Origin: Bdellovibrio sp.
Lineage (GTDB): Bacteria; Bdellovibrionota; Bdellovibrionia; Bdellovibrionales; Bdellovibrionaceae
DNA: 19,687 nt
Assembly: GCA_019104905.1 (NCBI GenBank)
Contig: JAHRXB010000216.1
Coordinates: forward strand, 1 to 19,687
Reading direction: 5' to 3'
The translations under genes were made by a program, and so were the position numbers. Below, piece after piece: positions 9,378-15,452 of the stretch (positions are counted from its first letter, which is position 1; each line of letters opens with the position of its first letter). The notes beneath the pieces are model-generated. The model had not been told where the DNA came from, did no database searches, and worked only from the letters and a program-made list of their open reading frames with translations.

Positions 9378-9454
9378 TGGAGCGGGAGACGGGTCTCGAA
9401 CCCGCAACCCTCTGCTTGGAAGGCAGATACTCTAGCCAATTGAGCTACTCCCGC
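9378..9454 (-). tRNA. tRNA-Gly (anticodon TCC)
   Basis: A 77-nt cloverleaf with encoded CCA. The acceptor stem is GCGGGAG/CTCCCGC, the discriminator is T, and the anticodon stem TCTGC/GCAGA encloses CTTCCAA with anticodon TCC. The T-arm is GGGTTCGAGACCC. It lies in the position of glyT in the E. coli cluster, 14 nt from the next tRNA. Confidence 0.97.
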
Positions 9455-9515
9455 CCATCAGAACGCCCGAAGAGAATAAATTCTCTTCCCATTCCCTTCT
9501 AAGTCAACATTCAAA

Positions 9516-9601
9516 TGGTGGGCAGGGAAGGATTCGAACCTTCGTAGACGTGAGTCAGCGGATTTACAGTCCGCCCCCTTTAGCCACTCGGGCACCTACC
9601 C
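9516..9601 (-). tRNA. tRNA-Tyr (anticodon GTA)
   Basis: An 86-nt class II tRNA with a long variable arm (around CTGACTCACGTCTACG) and encoded CCA. The acceptor stem GGGTAGG/CCTGCCC has one wobble pair, the discriminator is A, and the anticodon stem GCGGA/TCCGC encloses CTGTAAA with anticodon GTA. It lies in the position of tyrU in E. coli. Confidence 0.97.
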
Positions 9602-9628
9602 ATTGTGAATGTATCCTCAGAAAAAAAA

Positions 9629-9704
9629 TGGAGCTGGTTATGGGACTCGAACCCGCAACCTGCTGATTACAAATCAGCTGCTCTACCAATTGAGCTAAAC
9701 CAGC
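9629..9704 (-). tRNA. tRNA-Thr (anticodon TGT)
   Basis: A 76-nt cloverleaf with encoded CCA. The acceptor stem is GCTGGTT/AACCAGC, the discriminator is T, and the anticodon stem GCTGA/TCAGC encloses TTTGTAA with anticodon TGT. It is the first tRNA of the four-tRNA-tuf unit, matching thrU in E. coli. It reads the A- and G-ending Thr codons that tRNA-Thr(GGT) does not. Confidence 0.97.
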
Positions 9705-9724
9705 ATTACTGAGATAACCGGAAT

Positions 9725-9753
9725 GTTTTACGGATAAAATCTACATCCGTCAA
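9725..9753 (-). promoter_or_regulatory. Candidate promoter for the tRNA-tuf operon
   Basis: On the minus strand TTGACG (9748-9753, 5 of 6 matches) and TAAAAC (9725-9730, 4 of 6) are separated by exactly 17 nt. Transcription would start about 10-15 nt before tRNA-Thr(TGT). It lies in the short gap after rlmB. An overlapping alternative, TTGTCT with TATCCG at 17 nt, is also present. Confidence 0.55.
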
Positions 9754-9771
9754 AGACAATTATTTGGCAGA

Positions 9772-10635
9772 TTACGATTTTTTTCGATTTCCGCGCGGCG
9801 CGTGCTGTCTCAGAGTTTCAGTCAAAGCCATGGCTGTCGCCACAGATGCGTTGTAACTCGCCGAAGAACTAGCCTGCGGAATGAACACCAATTCATCACA
9901 GAGACGCTCTGTTGTCACTCTCAAACCTTTGTCTTCTGAACCCACGGCCCAGACCACTTTATCCGGCAAATCTAATTCAAAAATAGATCGCTTCCCGCGA
10001 GGACTCAATCCAAAGATCCAATATCCTTGTTTCTTTAGATCTTCTGCATACTTAGAGAAATTTGTCATCTCTTCCACAGGAACATGCTCGACGCCTCCGC
10101 AGGCCACCTTGTGGACCGTCGGGGTTAGACCCACCGCGCGATCTTCAGGTATTAAGACCCCATGAGCCCCCGTTAACCAAGAAGTTCTCACAATTGCCCC
10201 TAGGTTATGAGGATCTTCGATCCCGTCTAACATCAAAATGATCGACTTTTCAAAACCTTCAAGACCTTCGATATCTAATACGGGAGCTCCATCGACAAAA
10301 ATAGCCGCGCCCTGCTGGGAGGATCCGAACTTTTCGATCACACCTTCCGGCTTAATATCGACCTTTACTTTTTTTTGCAGAGCCAACTCATGCATCTCTC
10401 GCAAATCGCCAGAATGCTCCCAGCCCTGACGAATCCACATCCCCTTCACCTGATGAGGGCGAATATTCAAAACCTCGTTGATCGCGTGAGTCCCAATGAC
10501 AATTCTCCACTCGCGAGGAATTTGATTTTCAGAGCGCGCCGCTGGGGCGGGCCCACGACCACCGCCCTGAGGACGACGCTGAGGAGGTTGAGAGTGAGAT
10601 TTACGAGCAGGAGGACGAGAATTATTTTTCTTCAT
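9772..10635 (-). CDS. rlmB: 23S rRNA (guanosine-2'-O-)-methyltransferase RlmB-like (SpoU/TrmH family)
   Basis: A 287-residue SPOUT-class enzyme, likely to methylate the 2'-O of a guanosine in 23S rRNA (G2251 in E. coli) using SAM. A substrate-binding L30e-like domain (about 44-115) begins VIGTHAINEVL. The trefoil-knot catalytic domain follows: motif 1 LDGIEDPHNLGAIVRT with N144 and R150, motif 2 VVWAVGSEDKGLR (228-239) and motif 3 FIPQASSSASYNASVATAMA (251-270). Motif 3 departs from the common IPM-G-SLNVSVA form. The first 40 residues are a basic Pro/Gln/Gly/Arg-rich tail not usual in the family. The ATG overlaps the pyrF end by 14 nt and has no clear ribosome site, so translation is probably coupled to pyrF. 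Another 2'-O-methylated RNA target remains possible. Confidence 0.85.
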   Translation of the reverse strand: MKKNNSRPPARKSHSQPPQRRPQGGGRGPAPAARSENQIPREWRIVIGTHAINEVLNIRPHQVKGMWIRQGWEHSGDLREMHELALQKKVKVDIKPEGVIEKFGSSQQGAAIFVDGAPVLDIEGLEGFEKSIILMLDGIEDPHNLGAIVRTSWLTGAHGVLIPEDRAVGLTPTVHKVACGGVEHVPVEEMTNFSKYAEDLKKQGYWIFGLSPRGKRSIFELDLPDKVVWAVGSEDKGLRVTTERLCDELVFIPQASSSASYNASVATAMALTETLRQHAPRGNRKKS

Positions 10636-11341
10636 AAACAGCCATTACAAAATCAGTTGCAGTTTCCTTGATATCTTTTGCCTCAAGAATGGGACGACCC
10701 ACGACCAAAGCTGAAGCTCCTTTACGAAGAGCCTCTTTAGGACCCATGATCCGCTTTTGATCTCCAGAATCCTGCATACTAAAGCGAATTCCCGGCGTGA
10801 CAAGGTAAAGATCGCGGTTTTGTAAAAGGTCCAATTCGTGCGGGGAACAAACAACGCTCGATAAACCCGACGTTTTCACCAAATCTGCCAAGTCAATCAC
10901 ATGCTGAGCAATCGGTTGCTCCTTCATATTCACTGGCAAGGAGTTTTGATCCCAAGAGGTGAGGATTGTCACAGCAAGGATCTTAAAGGGACGTATTTGA
11001 TTGAGCTCCCTTTCAACCTCCGCCATCTTTTTAAGAGCCTCTGCGCCACTCAAAGCGTGAACAGTCACCAAAGATGCCCCCGCATCAAAGCTTGCCCGTA
11101 CGGCAGCCTCCATCGTCGAGGGAATATCAAAGTGTTTATTGTCTAAAAAAATAGGGCCCCGTTGCGCCACTTCCTTCACGAAATCCATTCCATAACGAAG
11201 ACAAAGACGAGGGCCTAACTTAAAGCCTCCCACCACTTCCGAGAGGTCGTCGGCAATCTTCAAAGTCTGATCTCGGGTGTCCACATCCAATGCTAAGATG
11301 ATGGGATTTTTCATAGGATGGGAACGCAGATTTTTATTCAT
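10622..11341 (-). CDS. pyrF: Orotidine 5'-phosphate decarboxylase
   Basis: A 239-residue TIM-barrel enzyme for the last step of UMP synthesis (OMP to UMP plus CO2). The catalytic DxKxxD motif is visible as FLDNKHFDIPSTM with D67, K69 and D72; LALDVD (16-21), GGFKLG (38-43), VTPGIR (181-186) and VVGRPI (213-218) complete the active and phosphate-binding sites. I chose the ATG at 11339-11341 because GGAG lies 6 nt upstream. A GTG 12 nt earlier overlaps that ribosome site, and an ATG 27 nt later has none. It is paired with rlmB and has no other pyrimidine gene nearby. Confidence 0.95.
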   Translation of the reverse strand: MNKNLRSHPMKNPIILALDVDTRDQTLKIADDLSEVVGGFKLGPRLCLRYGMDFVKEVAQRGPIFLDNKHFDIPSTMEAAVRASFDAGASLVTVHALSGAEALKKMAEVERELNQIRPFKILAVTILTSWDQNSLPVNMKEQPIAQHVIDLADLVKTSGLSSVVCSPHELDLLQNRDLYLVTPGIRFSMQDSGDQKRIMGPKEALRKGASALVVGRPILEAKDIKETATDFVMAVYEEK

Positions 11342-11584
11342 TAAAGACTCCACAGCGAAGGACTTCTAGCTTCTCACTCTTGCGCGCCCGAGGCAATCGT
11401 CGGCGCACATCGCCGCCATAAACTTTGGCCAAGTTCTATTTTTTTTAGCAGTAAGTCTTGGATCTAGAATGAGCCCTTTGACACATCCGCAAGACCGACC
11501 TTGGATGACAAGAAGTGCATAGTTGAGATAGCTTTTGCCCCCGCAAACCTGCCTCCGAAAGAATAGAACTATCAGGAGGTGCTT
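11342..11584. other. Divergent intergenic region between pyrF and the ASH-domain gene
   Basis: 243 nt without a convincing gene. Visible structure includes a small GC hairpin CGGCG-CACAT-CGCCG (11401-11415), which would lie in the pyrF leader. There is an extended -10-like TGCTAAAAA on the minus strand (11442-11450) that could serve pyrF. TTGACA (11478-11483) on the plus strand has only a poor -10 (TTGGAT, 11501-11506) 17 nt downstream. These promoter assignments are weak. Confidence 0.35.
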
Positions 11585-11995
11585 ATGAAACGTCTATTGC
11601 TTCTTCTGCTGGGATTTTGTTTTGCGAATCCGGCCCTTGGCGATGACTCAACGGAGTCCTTTCAGATCAATTTGAATCAAGAGGTTCAAGTCCAAGCTCA
11701 AGACTATTACTACAACTTCGGACGGACCCCCATCAACACCAGTCGGTCTGTGCGTTTTTATCTGCGCAACAACGGGCGCATCCCCATCTACATCAATGAC
11801 ATCAACATTCAAGGCGATGGATTTCGACAAAATGAAAACTGTCCAAACTTCCTTTTTGAAGGACAGCGATGTTCGGTTCGCGTGGTGTTCCGGCCTACAC
11901 ATATTGGGCCCTATAACGGCCGACTGGATTTTGAGCTGACCGCCGCCGAAGATATTCAAATTCACTTAAGAGGTCGCGGCGTCTTTGGATTTTGA
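11585..11995 (+). CDS. Secreted single-domain protein with ASH/HYDIN-like (choice-of-anchor D) fold
   Basis: A 136-residue exported protein. MKRLLLLLLGFCFANPALG is a Sec signal peptide with probable cleavage after Ala-Leu-Gly, leaving about 117 mature residues starting DDSTES. The mature part matches the pattern of one ASH (ASPM-SPD-2-Hydin) or choice-of-anchor D immunoglobulin-like domain: YYYNFGRTPINTSRSVRFYL, RNNGRIPIYINDINIQGDGF, the Cys pair in NCPNFLFEGQRC, VVFRPTHIGPYNGRLDFEL, and the ending LRGRGVFGF. The two cysteines could form a disulphide. The ATG at 11585 has AGGAGG five bases upstream; the GTG six bases earlier lies on the ribosome site. There is no anchor or second domain, so it may be periplasmic or secreted and bind a partner. 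The function is unknown and neighbours give no clue. Confidence 0.75.
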   Translation: MKRLLLLLLGFCFANPALGDDSTESFQINLNQEVQVQAQDYYYNFGRTPINTSRSVRFYLRNNGRIPIYINDINIQGDGFRQNENCPNFLFEGQRCSVRVVFRPTHIGPYNGRLDFELTAAEDIQIHLRGRGVFGF

Positions 11996-12033
11996 TATTA
12001 AAGGTGCTAGCTCGCCTGCAAGTCGTACTAAGT

Positions 12034-12075
12034 CAGCCAGTTAATTAAGATCGAAATCATTTTCTTAACTGGCTG
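12034..12075. terminator. Hairpin between convergent ASH-domain gene and purM
   Basis: A perfect 11-bp inverted repeat, CAGCCAGTTAA (12034-12044) and TTAACTGGCTG (12065-12075), with a 20-nt loop. It lies midway between two convergent genes. Neither strand has a T-tract after the stem, so it is not a standard intrinsic terminator. It may protect 3' ends or act with Rho. Confidence 0.45.
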
Positions 12076-12085
12076 CCTTGTCGCC

Positions 12086-13087
12086 TCAGATTTTCAAACC
12101 CGTCATTTGAATCTCTCCCCGGCCCTCTTCAATCTCTCCCAAACGCCATGCTTTGACGTTCTTTTGAGAAAGAAAATCCAAAACGGCTGAAGCCTGGGCC
12201 TTTTTTACTAAAAGAGTTAAACCCACTCCCATATTGAAGGTGCGAAAGAGCTCCTCTTGAGGGAGATCCACCCTTTGCACAATCGTCTTAAAGACCGGAG
12301 CCACCTCCTCTAAGGAGGGCCATGATGTGATCTTATAGTTAAATTGATCACTCATGCGCGGAATATTGTCGATGCCTCCGCCGGTCATGTGGGCCGCGGC
12401 TAAAAGCCCCGTAGGAAAGGCGCGACGAAGCTGCGTGAAGATCTCGACGTAGATTTTAGTGGGAACCAAAAGCTGATGAAGAAGATCTGTTTCTTCGTCT
12501 TTGACAAGTTTCCTGAGCAAAGAATATCCGTTGGAGTGAAAACCGCTGGAGGCCAGGCCGAGCAACACGTCCCCCGCCTCCATAGGTTTGTCAGTGAACA
12601 TTTCTGAAGGGGTCAATTCCCCCACACTGAAGCCCGCCAAGTCATACTCCCCATCTTGGTAGACGCCGGGCATTTCTGCGGTTTCTCCACCAATAAGGGC
12701 CATCCCCGACTGGCGGCAGCCATCAACCATTCCCGCGATCAACTCTTCGCTGACTTGGGTGTCGAGTTTGCCAAAGGCCATATAATCAAGGAAGAACAGA
12801 GGACGCGCGCCAACACAAAGAAGATCGTTCACGCACATCGCAACCAGATCGATCCCGATGCCGTGATGTTTGTCCAACTTCTGGGCAAGTTTTAATTTAG
12901 TGCCGACTCCATCGGTGCAAGAGGCGAGATATTTCTCTTCGTTCAGCTTATAGACGGCGGCAAAACCGCCAATACCCTGAAGGACTTGCTCATTAAAGGT
13001 GGTCGGCACGAGATTTTTAATTCTTTCGACAAAGGCATCGGCCTTGGTTACATCCACTCCGGCTTCTTTGTAATCAATCTTCGACAT
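12086..13087 (-). CDS. purM: Phosphoribosylformylglycinamidine cyclo-ligase (AIR synthetase)
   Basis: A 333-residue enzyme that closes the imidazole ring, converting FGAM plus ATP to AIR in step 5 of purine synthesis. Family motifs are intact: DGVGTKLKLA (59-68), VNDLLCVGARPLFFLDY (86-102), GGETAEMPGVY (133-143), SSGFHSNGYSLLRK and MTGGGIDNIPR. The length is normal. A GGAGAG ribosome site precedes the ATG at 13085-13087. It is the last gene of the pur cluster. Unlike the other pur genes it is separated from its upstream neighbour by 92 nt, which contain a terminator-like hairpin and a candidate promoter. Confidence 0.97.
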   Translation of the reverse strand: MSKIDYKEAGVDVTKADAFVERIKNLVPTTFNEQVLQGIGGFAAVYKLNEEKYLASCTDGVGTKLKLAQKLDKHHGIGIDLVAMCVNDLLCVGARPLFFLDYMAFGKLDTQVSEELIAGMVDGCRQSGMALIGGETAEMPGVYQDGEYDLAGFSVGELTPSEMFTDKPMEAGDVLLGLASSGFHSNGYSLLRKLVKDEETDLLHQLLVPTKIYVEIFTQLRRAFPTGLLAAAHMTGGGIDNIPRMSDQFNYKITSWPSLEEVAPVFKTIVQRVDLPQEELFRTFNMGVGLTLLVKKAQASAVLDFLSQKNVKAWRLGEIEEGRGEIQMTGLKI

Positions 13088-13116
13088 ATTCTCTCCTCGA
13101 AATTTTTAAACCTATG

Positions 13117-13146
13117 ACTATATCCCTCGCCATAGCGTCATGTTTA
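13117..13146 (-). promoter_or_regulatory. Candidate promoter for purM
   Basis: On the minus strand TAAACA (13141-13146, 4 of 6 matches) and TATAGT (13117-13122, 5 of 6) are 18 nt apart, placing a start about 20 nt before purM. It follows a small terminator directly, which supports separate transcription of purM. Confidence 0.45.
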
Positions 13147-13160
13147 ACTCCCCGCACTGC

Positions 13161-13179
13161 AAAAAGGTACGGCGTACCT
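13161..13179 (-). terminator. Small intrinsic terminator after purH
   Basis: On the minus strand AGGTAC-GCC-GTACCT (13165-13179) forms a 6-bp stem with a 3-nt loop. TTTTTGC follows, the first T being part of the stem. The stem begins immediately after the purH TAG stop (13180-13182). The stem is short, so it may only attenuate transcription into purM. Confidence 0.65.
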
Positions 13180-14721
13180 CTAGTGGAGGAAGTGGCGGCG
13201 GTAGGTGAAGATCATGGCGACTCCTAGGTGGTTGGCTTCGGCGATGACGTCGGGGTCTTTGACGGAGCCTCCGGGTTGGATGATGTATTTTACGCCGAGC
13301 TTCGCGGCGACTTGCACGGAATCTGGGAACGGGAAGAAGGCGTCAGACGCCAGAACGACGTCCGAAAGATCTTGGATTCCTTTATCGGCCAGTCTGGAAG
13401 TGATGAGTTTTTCAATGCAATCAATGCGATTGGTTTGACCGGAACCCATCGTGAGAAGCTCAAACTCGGGGCCTTGTTGACGACAGATGGCAATGGCATT
13501 GCTCTTCAAGTTTTTCACCGCAAGCATCGCAAAACCGGCCAGACGTTGTTTGTCTTCTGCAAAGGTCTTCTGCGTGACCACCTTCATATTCGCAAGGTTA
13601 AAGCTGTCGGATTCTTGCATCAAAAGACCGCCCTCGATGGAGCGTGCCTGCCAGGCGTTTGATGGCGTCAGTGCCACCTCCATGAGGCGACAATTTTTTT
13701 TGAGTTTTTCACGAGCCCCCTCCTGAAACGAAGGAGCCAAAATCACTTCGACGAATTTTTCAGAGAAGAACGCCGCGATGTCCTCGGTGACTGCAAAGTT
13801 CAAGGCAATGATGCCGCCAAATGAACTCTTTTCGTCCCCTTTCCAGGCCATCTCCAAGGCGCGCAGAGGCGTTTCCCCCACGGCCAATCCGCAAGGCGTG
13901 TTATGTTTCACAACCACAGCCGTCGGGAGGGCTTTGGGCCCCTGCCAGGAATGCACATCTTGCAACGTCTTAAGAGCGAAGTCCGCATCGAGGTAATTAT
14001 TGTAAGACATCTCTTTCCCCTGTAAGGACCGCGCGTGCGCGAGCCCCTCTTGGAAGGGATCTTTTAAAACAAATGCTTTTTGATGAGGATTTTCGCCATA
14101 ACGAAGGACGGCCCCCGTTTTCTGTGTCAAGAAGCCGGCAATGGCCATGTCATAAAACGAGGTCATCGTATAAACTTGAGCGGCACATTTTTGACGAAAC
14201 TCAAAAGTAGTTGTGCCCTTGTGCTCTGCGAACTCTTTCATAAATTCTGGATATTGAGTGGGCTCACAAAGCACAGTGACTGACTGAAAGTTTTTCGCTC
14301 CCGCACGGAGTAATGTCGGTCCGCCGATGTCGATGTGCTCGATACATTCGGCAAATCCATGGACTTCGCTTTGTTCTTGTTGTTTTTTTAAAGTCTCGTG
14401 GAAGGGGTAAAGATTCACCACAACCAAATCTATAGGCTCAATTCCCAACTGCGCGGCCTGATCGCAGTCCTGGGGATCTTCACGACGAAACAACAACGAA
14501 GACGCAATTTCAAAACTGATCGTCTTCATTCGTCCTTGAAAGGCCTCCCCCTTGCCACTTAAGGTTTCCACTGGAGTGACTTTGTAACCCGCCTCTTGCA
14601 ACGATTTTGCGGTTCCCCCACTGGCAATCAACTCAACGTTCTGAGCGGCCAGAACTTTCGCCAAATCCAAAAGTCCGGTCTTATCTGAAACACTCAAAAG
14701 AGCTCTGCGAATTTGTGTCAT
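13180..14721 (-). CDS. purH: Bifunctional AICAR transformylase / IMP cyclohydrolase
   Basis: A 513-residue enzyme for the last two steps of IMP synthesis. The N-terminal cyclohydrolase (MGS-like) domain shows RALLSVSDKTGLLDLAK, IASGGTAKSL and IDIGGPTLLRAGAKN (130-144). The C-terminal transformylase domain shows LRYGENPHQKA (206-216), VVVKHNTPCGLA (K272, H273), SSFGGIIALN, SDAFFPFPDSV and IIQPGGSVKDPDVI. In the cyclohydrolase domain the usual GRVKTLHPKVHGGLLARR is replaced by GRMKTISFEIASSLLFRR (63-80), so Lys66-Thr67 are kept but the HPK-HGG loop is lost. The final FTGMRHFRH is replaced by FTYRRHFLH. It starts inside the purQ stop (ATGA overlap). Confidence 0.95.
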   Translation of the reverse strand: MTQIRRALLSVSDKTGLLDLAKVLAAQNVELIASGGTAKSLQEAGYKVTPVETLSGKGEAFQGRMKTISFEIASSLLFRREDPQDCDQAAQLGIEPIDLVVVNLYPFHETLKKQQEQSEVHGFAECIEHIDIGGPTLLRAGAKNFQSVTVLCEPTQYPEFMKEFAEHKGTTTFEFRQKCAAQVYTMTSFYDMAIAGFLTQKTGAVLRYGENPHQKAFVLKDPFQEGLAHARSLQGKEMSYNNYLDADFALKTLQDVHSWQGPKALPTAVVVKHNTPCGLAVGETPLRALEMAWKGDEKSSFGGIIALNFAVTEDIAAFFSEKFVEVILAPSFQEGAREKLKKNCRLMEVALTPSNAWQARSIEGGLLMQESDSFNLANMKVVTQKTFAEDKQRLAGFAMLAVKNLKSNAIAICRQQGPEFELLTMGSGQTNRIDCIEKLITSRLADKGIQDLSDVVLASDAFFPFPDSVQVAAKLGVKYIIQPGGSVKDPDVIAEANHLGVAMIFTYRRHFLH

Positions 14722-15452
14722 CTTTCACCCCTTAAAAAATCAACAGCACTTTTAAAAAATTCCAATCCCCAGGCTTTCCCTTCAAACGGCAGATGCCAAT
14801 CATGAAGGGCCGCTTCTGGATGAGGCATCAACGCAAAAACCAAGCCCGATGAGTCACAGACCCCAGCAATTTGCGCCATCGCCCCATTGACATTTTCTTT
14901 GTAGCGCAAAACCGTTTGATGATTGTTCAGCAAACGCTGCAATGTCTTTTCTTCCTGACAGACAAAACGCCCTTCGCCATGACGAATAGGTAAAACAAAA
15001 TTTTTCGGCAACGATCGCGTCCAGATGCAGGGAGACTGTTCATCGCGATCGAGTTCCACCCAACGATCGATGAAATGACCTTGTTCATTTTTAACCAAAG
15101 CGCAGGTTCTTTGGAAATCCGCGTCTGGCAACAGACCCAGGCGAAGCAAGGTTTGAAATCCATTACATATCCCCAGGACTGGCTTTGTCTTTACAAACTT
15201 TTGAAGTTCTTCCTTCAAAGTCTTTTCCAACTTCAGAGACAGAATCTGCCCACTTCCCAGATGATCCCCAAAAGAAAATCCTCCGGGAAAAATCATCGCC
15301 TGATAGTCGTGAAGACTTTGTGGATTCTTAAGAAGTTCATTCACATGAACCTTGTGGGCTATTCCGCCCGCCAATTCAATGGCTCTAGCAGTTTCATTCT
15401 CGCAGTTAATTCCGTCGCCCCAAAGAACTAAGAACTTAGGCTTCGTAGACAT
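14718..15452 (-). CDS. purQ: Phosphoribosylformylglycinamidine synthase subunit PurQ (glutaminase)
   Basis: A 244-residue class I glutamine amidotransferase that supplies ammonia to PurL for FGAR to FGAM (step 4). The catalytic triad is visible: Cys96 in PVLGICNGFQ, and His211 and Glu213 in MPHPEAA. FPGGFSFGDHLGSGQI (55-70) is the conserved PurQ region. I chose the ATG at 15450-15452 (MSTKPKFLVLWG) because AGGAG lies 7 nt upstream; a longer in-frame extension inside purL lacks support. Its start overlaps the end of purL by 17 nt and its stop overlaps purH by 4 nt, so translation is probably coupled on both sides. Confidence 0.96.
   Translation of the reverse strand: MSTKPKFLVLWGDGINCENETARAIELAGGIAHKVHVNELLKNPQSLHDYQAMIFPGGFSFGDHLGSGQILSLKLEKTLKEELQKFVKTKPVLGICNGFQTLLRLGLLPDADFQRTCALVKNEQGHFIDRWVELDRDEQSPCIWTRSLPKNFVLPIRHGEGRFVCQEEKTLQRLLNNHQTVLRYKENVNGAMAQIAGVCDSSGLVFALMPHPEAALHDWHLPFEGKAWGLEFFKSAVDFLRGER

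Noticed and set aside
9289..9704. tRNA cluster as a possible integration hotspot
   Set aside because: There is no integrase, direct repeat or foreign gene nearby, and the order matches the conserved tRNA-tuf cluster.
11469..11522. 17-codon reading frame MSPLTHPQDRPWMTRSA upstream of the ASH-domain gene
   Set aside because: It has no good ribosome site, no conservation evidence, and a composition expected by chance.
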